A stretch of 64,000 bases of DNA from an uncultured Wenzhouxiangella sp. (GTDB taxonomy: Bacteria > Pseudomonadota > Gammaproteobacteria > Xanthomonadales > Wenzhouxiangellaceae), in contig CAJXNL010000005.1 in NCBI GenBank assembly GCA_913057195.1, positions 1-64,000 on the forward strand. Reading direction: 5' to 3'. This document shows, one piece after another, positions 1 through 8,562 of this stretch (positions within the stretch are counted from its first letter, which is position 1; every line of letters begins with the position of its first letter). Below the pieces are notes generated by a model that saw only the letters and a program-made list of their open reading frames with translations, was not told the DNA's origin and made no database searches. Position numbers and translations under genes: made by a program.

Positions 1-88
1 GGTGCCGAGCCACAAATTCCCAGTCATCGCGCTCATTTAAGACCAGATAACGGCCGGTGTAGAGGGTTTTGGCTGAACTTTTCGGCAT
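1..88 (-). CDS. NUDIX hydrolase, N-terminal fragment
   Basis: Reading leftward from an ATG at 88, the open frame runs off the window edge and gives 29 residues. It contains the stretch LYTGRYLVLNERDDWEFVAR. A tyrosine-glycine-(lysine/arginine) turn followed by a strand ending in W-E-(F/Y)-V is typical of the N-terminus of ADP-ribose pyrophosphatase-type NUDIX hydrolases, which cleave nucleoside diphosphates linked to another moiety. The NUDIX box itself lies outside the window, so the assignment rests on this short N-terminal pattern. The gene is divergent from the exported protein starting at 140, with about 50 bp between them. Confidence 0.5.
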   Translation of the reverse strand, partial: MPKSSAKTLYTGRYLVLNERDDWEFVARH

Positions 89-139
89 AAATGCACCATA
101 ATGGTCAAATAGACAATCAAAGCATACAGGATGGTTTGG

Positions 140-1525
140 ATGAGTGAATGGAAGAAAGTCGGTGGGCTTTTGGTGGCGCTGTGCTGGAGTGTCAGCGCAC
201 CAGCTCAACTGATGCCCGAGCGCCTCTCGCCGCAAGAGCAATACGCCTATTATTTCAACCAAGCGGCTGAGGCCTACGATGCAGGCGATGACGCCGATTG
301 GGTGGCTGCCACAGAAAAACTGCATGCCTTGCGACCCTTTAATCAAGACTTCATGACCCACTTGGTGCAAGGCTATGCGCGATTGGGCGCCAAGTCTCAG
401 GCGTTTGACATGATGCTGAAAATGCAACAGCAGGGTCTGGCCGAGGACTGGTCGGCGTTTCCAGAGTTGGCACCGCTGCGGGAGCACAGCTTATATGGCC
501 ATTTGGCCGATCTGATGGCCGAGGCGGGTGAGCCGTTTGGTGAAGCTGAGGCCTTTGCCGTGGTGCCTGGGTCAATTCCGATGCCGGAGGCGCTGGCCTT
601 GGATGTCGAAAATAACCAGCTGTTCATTGGCACCGTTCGTGAGGGCAAGGTGTATGTCAGATCCGGTGAACAAGAGGCGTGGACAGTTTTTGCCGACAGA
701 GCGCGCGTGCCCGATTTGAGAGCGGTTTTTGCTTTAGGCATTGATCAACAACGCAATGTCTTGTGGGTGGCCTCGGGCATGACCAGCCAGTATCAGGACT
801 TTAACCGAGACGAGTTTGGCCAGGCGAGCTTGATCAAATTGGATCTTCGCACAGGCGAGCATTTATCCACATACCCGGTGGCCAGTGCAGATCAAGAGCA
901 TTTATTGGGTGCTTTGACGGTGGCCAGCGATGGTACGGTCTATGCCACCGATTCCTTGCTGCCGCTGGTTTATCGATTGAGGCCAGGTGCTGAAGGGGTG
1001 GAGCTGTTCTTTGGAAGTCCGATGTTAAGTTCGCTGCGAGGTTTGGCTCTGCACGAGGACAAGCAAAAACTATACGTGGCTGATTATGAAACGGGCATCA
1101 TCGTGTTGGATACGAGTGACCGTGACCAGGCTTGGTCACTGGCCATACCCGAAACACTGAATTTGGGTGGTGTCGAGGGCATGTATGCGTCTGGACCCTA
1201 CTTGGTTGTTATACAAAGTGGCATCAGCCCCAGTCGGGTGTTGCGCTTGGAGCTGGGTGAGGATGGACTGGGCGTTCGAGCGGTTGCCCCGGTGGTGGCT
1301 GCACTCCCTGAATTTGAGGGCCCAACGTATGGCACCCTGCATTCAGACATGCTGTATTTCTTTGCCAACAACCATTGGCAATATGTTGACTCAGGCGGTG
1401 AGCCGACTCAAGGGCCGTTGCCGGATGTCCATGTTCTGTCGACCGACATCGCCGACCCTGAGGTCCAAGTGGTGGGCGAAGAAATCCTCCGTCAGCTACA
1501 ACAACAGCAGCAGCAAAACAATTAG
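140..1525 (+). CDS. Exported protein with SMP-30/NHL-like beta-propeller
   Basis: A 461-residue protein with an N-terminal signal sequence (lysines, then GGLLVALCWSVSAPAQ) suggesting export to the periplasm. Residues about 30-115 look helical and TPR-like (YYFNQAAEAYDAGD, ATEKLHAL). From about 150 on there are repeated strands such as ALALDVENNQLFIGTV, LGIDQQRNVLWVASG, LTVASDGTVYATDS and LALHEDKQKLYVADY, the pattern of six-bladed SMP-30/gluconolactonase or NHL propellers. No catalytic or metal site can be assigned. An ATG also exists at 131, but 140 has AGG at a better distance. The C-terminus ends in six glutamines and two asparagines. The stop codon abuts the stop of the convergent exonuclease gene. 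Substrate and role are unknown. Confidence 0.7.
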   Translation: MSEWKKVGGLLVALCWSVSAPAQLMPERLSPQEQYAYYFNQAAEAYDAGDDADWVAATEKLHALRPFNQDFMTHLVQGYARLGAKSQAFDMMLKMQQQGLAEDWSAFPELAPLREHSLYGHLADLMAEAGEPFGEAEAFAVVPGSIPMPEALALDVENNQLFIGTVREGKVYVRSGEQEAWTVFADRARVPDLRAVFALGIDQQRNVLWVASGMTSQYQDFNRDEFGQASLIKLDLRTGEHLSTYPVASADQEHLLGALTVASDGTVYATDSLLPLVYRLRPGAEGVELFFGSPMLSSLRGLALHEDKQKLYVADYETGIIVLDTSDRDQAWSLAIPETLNLGGVEGMYASGPYLVVIQSGISPSRVLRLELGEDGLGVRAVAPVVAALPEFEGPTYGTLHSDMLYFFANNHWQYVDSGGEPTQGPLPDVHVLSTDIADPEVQVVGEEILRQLQQQQQQNN

Positions 1526-2428
1526 TTACGCATTGCAAAAAGCGTTGTGCAGGCGTTTTCTCAGCGCCTGCCCAAAGCCCAAAGCATCAAGCAAGGCGTC
1601 AACTGAGTCTTGGCAACCGCGCTGACGGTCGACTCGAGGGTCTTGGTGAACAGCTTCGATTTGGTCGGCCAAGCCGGTCAGCTGGCGGGCCAATCGCGCG
1701 CTGTCTTGATGGGTTTTGAGCGCATTGGCCACACGTTTGGCTCCGCGCAGCGATAGCCATTCGATTTCATCAACACGTGCCAAAACCGCATCCAAGGTCT
1801 CGAAATGTTGGAGCAAAGCCGCCGCCGTTTTGGGGCCAATCCCAGGGATGCCGGGAATGTTGTCGACGCTGTCACCGGTCAGTGCTAAAAAGTCGGCAAT
1901 TTGGTGGGGGTGAACGCCGAAATGGGCTTGAATCCCTGACCGGTCCAAGCGCCGGTTGCGGGCGAAGTCCCACCAGCTGTCGTCTGGACCCAACACCAAC
2001 TGGGCCAAGTCCTTGTCACCGCTGACCACGCATATCGGGGCATTTTGATTTTGGCAATGAACTGCCAAAGACGCCAGCAAGTCATCGGCTTCATAACGAT
2101 CAGACCAATACGCGGGCACGCCCAGGGCCCCCACCAGGTCTCGGCACCAAGCAAATTGGCGTTTTAGATCGGCCGGCGCGGGCTCACGGTTGGCTTTGTA
2201 CTCTGGATACACCTCGTTTCGAAAAGAGTCGGTCAAAGACTCATCAAACGCAATGGCCAGCCGTTGGGTTTGGGTGTGTTCGATCAGCTCGCACAAAAAT
2301 CGGGCAAAGCCATAGACTGCGTTGGTGGGTTGGCCCTGCGGGTTTTCAAACCCCTCGGGCATGGAAAACCACGCTCTAAAAATGTAAACGCTGGCATCGA
2401 CCAGGTAGGTCGGCGATGAATTTTTCAT
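1526..2428 (-). CDS. Stand-alone 5'-3' exonuclease / flap endonuclease
   Basis: A 300-residue protein matching the 5'-nuclease domain of DNA polymerase I or ExoIX (Xni/YgdG). Visible motifs are LVDASVYIFRAW near the N-terminus, FRNEVYPEYKANR, YEADDLLASLA, VVSGDKDLAQLV and the helix-three-turn-helix region GDSVDNIPGIPGIGPKTA. The acidic residues in these motifs bind the two catalytic metal ions. Members remove 5' flaps and RNA primers. There is no polymerase domain, so this is either an Xni-type accessory nuclease or a separate copy beside a full polA elsewhere. It sits 6 bp downstream of the HNH endonuclease gene on the same strand, so the two may be cotranscribed. Confidence 0.88.
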   Translation of the reverse strand: MKNSSPTYLVDASVYIFRAWFSMPEGFENPQGQPTNAVYGFARFLCELIEHTQTQRLAIAFDESLTDSFRNEVYPEYKANREPAPADLKRQFAWCRDLVGALGVPAYWSDRYEADDLLASLAVHCQNQNAPICVVSGDKDLAQLVLGPDDSWWDFARNRRLDRSGIQAHFGVHPHQIADFLALTGDSVDNIPGIPGIGPKTAAALLQHFETLDAVLARVDEIEWLSLRGAKRVANALKTHQDSARLARQLTGLADQIEAVHQDPRVDRQRGCQDSVDALLDALGFGQALRKRLHNAFCNA

Positions 2429-2434
2429 GCGCCA

Positions 2435-3076
2435 TTATGCCCAGTTGGGGTTTTCTTTTGTCAAGCGCTTGCGAAGCTGGCTGTTTCTTGGAAAGTGGGC
2501 GAGCAGAAACTCCATTTGATCCGCCAAGATGCGCCTGCCTTGGAGGTAGACATACTCAGCATGGGTGGGTGCGAAGGGGATGGCGATCAGCTGCATGTTG
2601 GCTTGTTCAGGTGTTTTGGAGCCTTTGTGGTTGTTGCAACGCTTGCAGGCTGTGACCACGTTCTCCCAAGTGTCCACGCCGCCCTGGGCCAGTGGTTTGA
2701 CATGGTCACGCGAGAGATCGCGGGTCATAAAGGTGGTGCCACAGTACAAACATAAATTCGCATCGCGTTTAAACAGCGCCCTATTGGACAGCGGTGGCGT
2801 GTAACAGTCATAGAACTTGTGAGCGTTCGGGTGAGCCCCATGGGTGGCGATGATGGCATTGACGCCGATTTTGGTTCGGTGGCCGGTTTTGGCGTTGTGG
2901 CCCCCCTGTAAAGCATAGATCGTTGAGCCCAGGGTGTAGCTGACTTGGCCCAACACGATCAGCTTGACCGCGTCCTGGTAACCGATCCACTCCAACGGCA
3001 TGCCGGTGACGTCGGTTCTGAGCACTTGTTGGTCGAGAGGCAGCACGCTGGTGTTGGTGGCTCCATTCGATGACAT
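2435..3076 (-). CDS. HNH endonuclease
   Basis: A 213-residue protein (from the ATG at 3076) with a canonical HNH nuclease core in the middle: two CxxC knuckles (C109/C112 and C144/C147) around SRDHVKPLAQGG (H125), a central Asn in WENVV (N139) and CNNHKGSKTP. The cysteines bind a structural zinc and the H/N/H residues bind the catalytic metal. The N-terminal 60 residues (VLRTDVTGMPLEWIGYQDAV) are typical of a widespread chromosomal family of solitary HNH proteins whose role is not established. An upstream in-frame ATG at 3136 would add 20 residues and is less likely. No restriction, toxin or phage genes are adjacent; the downstream gene is the 5'-3' exonuclease. Confidence 0.85.
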   Translation of the reverse strand: MSSNGATNTSVLPLDQQVLRTDVTGMPLEWIGYQDAVKLIVLGQVSYTLGSTIYALQGGHNAKTGHRTKIGVNAIIATHGAHPNAHKFYDCYTPPLSNRALFKRDANLCLYCGTTFMTRDLSRDHVKPLAQGGVDTWENVVTACKRCNNHKGSKTPEQANMQLIAIPFAPTHAEYVYLQGRRILADQMEFLLAHFPRNSQLRKRLTKENPNWA

Positions 3077-3195
3077 TGATCCGATGGCTCTATCTGACCA
3101 TCGTTGGTGCCCAATTGCAAGTGGGCTGGCTTTCACAGTCGGTTGGCTGCCATCATCTACCCTTTTTTGAGCCTTGGCGGGATCAACCGAAAGAC

Positions 3196-3224
3196 TTGAA
3201 ATTTTGACGGCACGCCAACATAAC
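3196..3224 (+). promoter_or_regulatory. Candidate sigma-70 promoter for the HtrA protease
   Basis: TTGAAA at 3196-3201 and CATAAC at 3219-3224 are separated by 17 bp, which would place the start of transcription about 10 bp before the ATG at 3242. Five of six and four of six positions match the consensus. I see no sigma-E type element here. Confidence 0.45.
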
Positions 3225-3241
3225 CGATGGAGATGAGAATA

Positions 3242-4657
3242 ATGACCCGGCGTGACAATCAGATGACCGTATTCACTCGCGCATTTGCCCTGGCAGCATG
3301 GCTTGGCTTGATGAGTCTGGCGTCTGTTGTGGACGCTCGATTGCCCACGCAGGTCGATGGCGAGCCTGTGCCCAGTTTGGCGCCGTTGATTGACAGGGTC
3401 AGCCCGGCGGTGGTCAATATCTACAGTCGCACTCGCGTCCAGGTGCAGATGAGTCCGTTTGCAGACGACCCGTTCTTTCGGCGTTTTTTTGATTTTCCAT
3501 CGGTGCCACGAGAGCGCATCCAGCAGTCACTGGGTTCTGGCGTGATTGTTGATCTGGAGCGTGGAACGATCTTGACCAACAACCATGTCATTAACAACGC
3601 AGAAGACATCGCCATCACCTTGCAAGATGGCCGAGAGCTCAACGGTGAGTTGATTGGTGCTGATCCTGACACCGATCTGGCGGTGATCGAAGTAGATCCC
3701 GACGCACTGGCCCAAAGCGAGCGTGTGGCGGCATTGGATCTGGCTGTCACTCACCCTTTGCGGGTTGGCGATTTTGTGGTGGCGATCGGCAATCCGTTTG
3801 GTCTGGGTCAAACCGTCACCTCGGGGATTGTGTCTGCGCTGGGCCGGTCTGGGCTGCGGGGGTTGGAATACCAGAACTTCATTCAAACCGATGCCTCCAT
3901 TAACCCGGGCAATTCAGGCGGGGCGTTGATTAACTTACGCGGGGAGTTGGTGGGGATCAACACCGCGATTTTCACCCCCTCGGGCGGCAACGTCGGGATT
4001 GGGTTTGCGGTGCCAGTGACCACCGCGCAAAGTGTGGTCGAGCAATTGCTCATCTATGGCCAAGTTCGTCGTGGGCGCTTGGGTGTTCAGGTTCAAGACA
4101 TTGACGATAACTTGGCCAACGCACTGGAATTGGCCGGGCCTCAAGGCGTGATTATTCGGCGCATTGACCCTGACGGCTCGCTGGCGGCGGAAGGGGTGCA
4201 AGTCGGGGATGTGATTTTGTCCATCAACGATCGCGTGATTGAGCGCGGTCAGGACCTTCGAAACATTGAAGGCATGCTGCCGGTCGATGAGAAAGCCAAA
4301 ATTGAGCTTTGGCGAAATGGTGAGCGGATCTGGGTCGAAGCCACCATCGAAGAGAACCTCGACGAGCGCATCAGTGGCCGACGCCTCGACGCGCGCTTAG
4401 AGGGCATGATGTTGGTGTCGGCTCCAAGTCAGCGCCGAATGCGCGGGGTGATCATCGAACAGGTCCGACGCAACACCCTGGCTTGGGATGCGGGTCTTCG
4501 CCCAGGGGATGTGATTGTGGCCCTTGATCGGCGTGCGGTGCGGGACCTGGCGGCATTTCGGGCGCTTTTCCCCATTGATGATGACAGCTTGCGCTTAGAA
4601 ATTCGTCGGCGCGGTACGGTTTATCGCGTCCCGCTTCGTCTTGATGGAAGTCGTTGA
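3242..4657 (+). CDS. HtrA/Deg family periplasmic serine protease (DegQ/MucD type)
   Basis: A 471-residue protease-chaperone that degrades misfolded envelope proteins. The signal peptide ends near SLASVVDA. The trypsin-like domain carries the triad His115 (TNNHV), Asp145 (DPDTDLAVIEV) and Ser225 (NPGNSGGAL). Two PDZ domains follow, about residues 270-360 (GRLGVQVQD, GVIIRRIDPDGSLAAEGVQVGDVI) and 380-465 (GVIIEQVRRNTLAWDAGLRPGDVI). The ATG at 3242 was chosen over one at 3227 because GGAG precedes it by 9 nt. MucD and DegQ share this two-PDZ architecture and length; no sigma-E or anti-sigma gene is adjacent, so a specific symbol is not given. Confidence 0.92.
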   Translation: MTRRDNQMTVFTRAFALAAWLGLMSLASVVDARLPTQVDGEPVPSLAPLIDRVSPAVVNIYSRTRVQVQMSPFADDPFFRRFFDFPSVPRERIQQSLGSGVIVDLERGTILTNNHVINNAEDIAITLQDGRELNGELIGADPDTDLAVIEVDPDALAQSERVAALDLAVTHPLRVGDFVVAIGNPFGLGQTVTSGIVSALGRSGLRGLEYQNFIQTDASINPGNSGGALINLRGELVGINTAIFTPSGGNVGIGFAVPVTTAQSVVEQLLIYGQVRRGRLGVQVQDIDDNLANALELAGPQGVIIRRIDPDGSLAAEGVQVGDVILSINDRVIERGQDLRNIEGMLPVDEKAKIELWRNGERIWVEATIEENLDERISGRRLDARLEGMMLVSAPSQRRMRGVIIEQVRRNTLAWDAGLRPGDVIVALDRRAVRDLAAFRALFPIDDDSLRLEIRRRGTVYRVPLRLDGSR

Positions 4658-4685
4658 CAACCCGGCGGGGCAGGGGCCTGATGGG

Positions 4686-5231
4686 CTAGGCCATCGGCGG
4701 CAATAAATGCAGCATGTACTGGGCCAAGCCGAAGCCGATCAGGGCACCCATAATGACATCGGTCGGATAGTGCAAGCCCAACACCAATCGGGACAATGCG
4801 ATCAATGCGGTCAAGGGCACCAAGACGAGGGCCAAGGTGGGATACCACGCCACTGTAATCGCAGTGAACATCACCGCATGCAGGGTGTGGCCCGAGGGGA
4901 AGCTGTATCGGTCCAGCGGTTGGTTGGTGCAGTCAATATCGGGGTAAGTGATGAAAGGTCGCTCCCGAGCCAAGCGCGTTTTCAAAAATCGGTAGATCAT
5001 CAGCCCGGCCAGTCCAGCGACCGCCAAAGACCCGGCCGCATAGTGGCCCGTGCTGTCACCGGTGACGGCGGCATAGATCGGCAGCGCGGCGATCAATGCA
5101 TACCAAATGGGGCCGTCGCCGGCACGACTGATCAGACTGAAAAACGGATGGATCAAACGCCACCTTAGCGTGCGGTTGCACGCGCGACACATGCGGTGAT
5201 CGATTCGATCGATGTGCTCTAACATGGGCAT
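4686..5231 (-). CDS. PAP2-family membrane phosphatase
   Basis: A 181-residue membrane protein (ATG at 5231; a longer frame to 5324 lacks family-like sequence). All three phosphatase motifs are present: KTRLARERP (K84, R91, P92), FPSGHT (S113, H115) and SRLVLGLHYPTD (S147, R148, H154, D158). Hydrophobic segments separate them, as in phosphatidate, phosphatidylglycerophosphate and undecaprenyl-pyrophosphate phosphatases. The active site should face the periplasm. The gene is divergent from a GT4 glycosyltransferase, so a lipid substrate such as phosphatidic acid, which would supply diacylglycerol to the transferase, is plausible but inferred. Confidence 0.85.
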   Translation of the reverse strand: MPMLEHIDRIDHRMCRACNRTLRWRLIHPFFSLISRAGDGPIWYALIAALPIYAAVTGDSTGHYAAGSLAVAGLAGLMIYRFLKTRLARERPFITYPDIDCTNQPLDRYSFPSGHTLHAVMFTAITVAWYPTLALVLVPLTALIALSRLVLGLHYPTDVIMGALIGFGLAQYMLHLLPPMA

Positions 5232-5333
5232 CGCATCGGCTCCCGATGTTTGAGTTTCAGCTTGCAAGGGCTTTGCAACAAAAAAATGGCATCTATTTGA
5301 ACTTTTGGTGACAGACGCGCCCACAGACGGCCA

Positions 5334-5351
5334 TTGTCATGGGTTTGTCAT
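5334..5351 (+). promoter_or_regulatory. Pho-box-like direct repeat
   Basis: Two identical 7-bp copies of TTGTCAT (5334-5340 and 5345-5351) are separated by 4 bp. The PhoB box of Proteobacteria has exactly this 7-4-7 layout with consensus close to CTGTCAT. A weak -10-like CACAGT lies 10 bp downstream at 5362-5367, the usual spacing for PhoB-activated promoters. It lies just upstream of the GT4 gene. A single half-site CTGTCAC occurs on the other strand at 5308-5314. Binding is inferred from sequence only. Confidence 0.5.
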
Positions 5352-5375
5352 GGATGCTCGGCACAGTCTGAAGTC

Positions 5376-6464
5376 ATGACAACGAGCGCTGCGATGCATG
5401 TGTTGATCATCACCGACGCCTGGTCGCCCCAGGTCAACGGGGTGGTGCGAACCTTGCAAACCACCACTTCGCAGCTGGCCTCTTTGGGTCATCGGGTGAC
5501 CGTCATCGGCCCTGATCGATTCTCCACAATCCCCTGTCCGGGCTACACCGAGATCCGGCTGTCGGTGAACGTGACACGCCGACTTCGGATGATGCTGGAT
5601 CGTGCGGCGCGGGAAGGCATTGACTGTGTCCACATCGCCACCGAGGGCCCCCTGGGTTGGGGCGCGCGTGCTTGGTGCTTGAAGCGAAAAATTGCCTACA
5701 CCACCTCTTGTCATACCCGCTTTCCCGAATACATTCGGATGCGAGCGCCGATTCCGCTGAGGTGGAGTTATGCCTGGCTTCGGCGTTTTCATGGCGCGGC
5801 GACGCGCACATTGGTGCGTTCCCAGTCACAGCTTGACGAGCTGAGCGCTCGAGGCTTTCAACATTTGGCAATCTGGCCTGGTGGGGTGGACACTGAACTG
5901 TTTCGACCTCGGGCCAAGCGCCACGAGTTCGAGGGCCCGGTGGCCATGTACGTGGGCCGGGTGGCTGCAGAGAAATCCATCGAAGATTTTTTGGCCGCCC
6001 CTTTTGCAGGCAGCAAGGTCGTTGTCGGCGATGGCCCCAGCCGCGCCCGCTTGCAAGCCCAATACCCCGAGGCCATTTTCACTGGCTTTCGACACGGTGA
6101 AAGCTTGGCACAAACCCTGAACGAGGCCGACGTGTTTGTTTTCCCCAGTCAGACAGACACCTTGGGGTTGGTGATGTTGGAGGCGATGGCTTGCGGCGTG
6201 CCGGTGGCGGCTTATCCGGTGTGCGGTCCCAAGGACGTGGTCGAGAACGGCAAAACAGGGGTCTTACACCATGACCTGTCGGTGGCCATGCGCGGCGCGT
6301 TGGACCTGGGCGGTGCGGCATGCCGGCAATACGCCGAGCGGTTTTCTTGGTTGGCGTCATCCCAGCGGTTTTTGGAGCTGTTGCAGCCCCTTGACGCACA
6401 TGCATTGATGAGCCCCCCCGACCGCCGAGCCGGTGACTCACCGGCGTTTCGTAAAGCTTGTTAG
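5376..6464 (+). CDS. GT4-family glycosyltransferase
   Basis: A 362-residue GT-B fold glycosyltransferase. The N-terminus HVLIITDAWSPQVNGVVRTL is characteristic of GT4 enzymes acting on diacylglycerol or phosphatidylinositol in bacteria, and PGGVDTELFRP, MYVGRVAAEKSIEDFL and FPSQTDTLGLVMLEAMACGVPV are the donor-nucleotide-binding motifs, including the EX7E-type glutamates. Related enzymes transfer sugars to diacylglycerol or to other membrane acceptors. A second start at 5394 is equally possible. The gene follows a Pho-box-like repeat and is divergent from a PAP2 phosphatase, which together suggest glycolipid formation when phosphate is scarce; acceptor and donor are not provable from sequence. 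Confidence 0.85.
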   Translation: MTTSAAMHVLIITDAWSPQVNGVVRTLQTTTSQLASLGHRVTVIGPDRFSTIPCPGYTEIRLSVNVTRRLRMMLDRAAREGIDCVHIATEGPLGWGARAWCLKRKIAYTTSCHTRFPEYIRMRAPIPLRWSYAWLRRFHGAATRTLVRSQSQLDELSARGFQHLAIWPGGVDTELFRPRAKRHEFEGPVAMYVGRVAAEKSIEDFLAAPFAGSKVVVGDGPSRARLQAQYPEAIFTGFRHGESLAQTLNEADVFVFPSQTDTLGLVMLEAMACGVPVAAYPVCGPKDVVENGKTGVLHHDLSVAMRGALDLGGAACRQYAERFSWLASSQRFLELLQPLDAHALMSPPDRRAGDSPAFRKAC

Positions 6465-6483
6465 GCGTTTGGCTTGACCAAGC

Positions 6484-8430
6484 CTACCGTCGGAGGCGCC
6501 CATCAATCAATTGCTGCACCACCCCAGGATCGGCCAAGGTGGAGGTGTCGCCCAGCTGGTCGAATTCATTGGCGGCGATTTTTCTTAAGATCCGACGCAT
6601 GATTTTTCCTGAGCGAGTTTTCGGCAGTCCCGGTGCAAACTGAATGAAGTCTGGCTTGGCAATCGGACCAATGCGTTCTTTGACCCAGTTTGACAGCATC
6701 GCGGTATCTTCATCTTTCGGATCCACGCCGGCGGTTAAGGTGACATAGGCATAAATCCCTTCGCCTTTAATGTCGTGCTCAAATCCCACGACCGCAGCCT
6801 CCGAGACATCGGGGTGCGCCACCAGCGCACTCTCAATTTCGGCGGTGCCCATTCGGTGGCCCGAGACATTTAAGACGTCATCCATCCGGCCGGTGATCCA
6901 CCAGTAACCCTCTTCATCGCGTCGGGCCCCATCCCCGGTGAAATAGACCCCCTCGAATGTCGAAAAGTAGGTGTCAATGAAGCGTTGGTGATCGCCATAC
7001 ACCGTCCGCATTTGGCCCGGCCATGAGCCTTTCAGAATCAACGCACCTTGATTGGGGCCATCGAGCTCATGACCATCGGTATCGACCAGCGCCGGCTGCA
7101 CGCCAAAGAAAGGCCAGCTCGCCGAACCCGGCTTGAGGGGCGTGGCCCCCGGCAACGGAGTGATCAAGACCCCACCGGTTTCTGTTTGCCACCAGGTGTC
7201 AACGATGGGGCAACGGCCGTCACCCACCACATGGAAATACCATTCCCAAGCCTGTGGATTAATGGGCTCGCCGACCGATCCAAGGATTCTCAAGCTGCTG
7301 CGCTGGGCGGCTTTGACAGGACCGTCGCCCTCGCGCATCAGCGCCCGAATCGCGGTGGGGGCGGTATAAAAAATATTGACCTGGTGTTTGTCCACCACCT
7401 GCCAAAACCTTGAGTGGTCAGGGTAGTTGGGCACGCCTTCAAACATGAGGGTGGTCGCGCGGTTGGCCAATGGGCCGTAGACAATGTAGGAGTGCCCGGT
7501 GACCCAGCCGACATCGGCGGTGCACCAATACACCTCGCCGGGCCGATAGTCAAACACATACTGATGGGTCATCGAGGCATACAGCAGATATCCGGCGGTG
7601 GTGTGCAACACGCCTTTGGGCTTCCCGGTGGAGCCTGAGGTGTAGAGAATAAACAGCGGATCTTCCGCGTTCATTGGCTCGGGCGGGCAGTCGGTATCGG
7701 CGTGTTCGGTCAGGGTGTGATACCAGTGGTCTCGGCCCTCGTCCCAGTGGATTGGTCCGCCGGTGCGCTCAACCACCACCACAGTGTCGACAATATCAGC
7801 GCCATGGACTTCGAGCGCCTGATCGACGTTGTTTTTTAGGGGAATGACTTTGCCGCCGCGGATGCCTTCATCGGCGGTGATGATGGCACTTGAGCCGCAG
7901 TCGATGATGCGATTGGCCAAGGCCTCAGGGGAAAAGCCGCCAAACACCACCGAGTGGACGGCGCCAATCCGAGCACAGGCGAGCATAGCGATCGCAGCCT
8001 CAGGAATCATGGGCATGTACAGCGTCACCCGATCGCCTTTTTTGACGCCTTGTGATTTCAAAGCGTTGGCCAATCGGCCGACTTTGTCATGGAGCTGGCG
8101 ATAGGTCAGCGTGGTGCTTTGATCGGGCTCATCACCTTCCCATATGATGGCCACGTCGTCAGCGTGGTCTTTCAGGTGCCGGTCAATGCAGTTGGCCGAG
8201 ACGTTGAGCTGGCCATCTTCAAACCAGCGAATATGTAAATCGTCTTTAGAGAAAGACACGTCGCGGACTTTGGAAAACGGCGTCATCCAGGTGAGACGTT
8301 GTTGCGCTTGCTCGGCCCAAAAAGTGTCCGGGTCATCAATGGAGGCCCGGTACATTGCTTGGTATTGCTCGGTGGTCAGCAATGGATCAGTCATTGCCTC
8401 GGGGATGGGGTAAACGGTGGTTTTGCTCAT
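6484..8430 (-). CDS. acs: Acetyl-CoA synthetase
   Basis: A 648-residue AMP-forming ligase that activates acetate to acetyl-CoA. Family length is about 650, which supports the ATG at 8430 with GAGG upstream; the frame extends to 8622 without homologous-looking sequence. Motifs seen: the P-loop-like [15 protein letters not shown], the WWQTETGG substrate-site motif, [20 protein letters not shown], and the acetylation/adenylation lysine in [11 protein letters not shown] near the C-terminus. No actP or other acetate genes are adjacent. It is convergent with the GT4 gene. Confidence 0.96.
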   Translation of the reverse strand: MSKTTVYPIPEAMTDPLLTTEQYQAMYRASIDDPDTFWAEQAQQRLTWMTPFSKVRDVSFSKDDLHIRWFEDGQLNVSANCIDRHLKDHADDVAIIWEGDEPDQSTTLTYRQLHDKVGRLANALKSQGVKKGDRVTLYMPMIPEAAIAMLACARIGAVHSVVFGGFSPEALANRIIDCGSSAIITADEGIRGGKVIPLKNNVDQALEVHGADIVDTVVVVERTGGPIHWDEGRDHWYHTLTEHADTDCPPEPMNAEDPLFILYTSGSTGKPKGVLHTTAGYLLYASMTHQYVFDYRPGEVYWCTADVGWVTGHSYIVYGPLANRATTLMFEGVPNYPDHSRFWQVVDKHQVNIFYTAPTAIRALMREGDGPVKAAQRSSLRILGSVGEPINPQAWEWYFHVVGDGRCPIVDTWWQTETGGVLITPLPGATPLKPGSASWPFFGVQPALVDTDGHELDGPNQGALILKGSWPGQMRTVYGDHQRFIDTYFSTFEGVYFTGDGARRDEEGYWWITGRMDDVLNVSGHRMGTAEIESALVAHPDVSEAAVVGFEHDIKGEGIYAYVTLTAGVDPKDEDTAMLSNWVKERIGPIAKPDFIQFAPGLPKTRSGKIMRRILRKIAANEFDQLGDTSTLADPGVVQQLIDGRLRR

Positions 8431-8562
8431 GGCTGCCTCGATGTCAGTTCCCTCGTGATGTCGCCAATCATAGCAAAGCGTGGGCACCGCCCCAACTCCC
8501 GCATCCAACCCCTGCTGTGATCTTTGAGATAATGGAAGCCGAACCTTTGAGTGAGCCCCCAC

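Noticed and set aside
2435-3076. HNH protein as part of a restriction or toxin system
   Set aside because: No methyltransferase, immunity or secretion genes are adjacent; the N-terminus matches a common chromosomal HNH family.
6446-6483. Short hairpin GGCTT/AAGCC between the GT4 and acs genes
   Set aside because: Only 5 bp of stem and no T tract; likely chance in a convergent gap.
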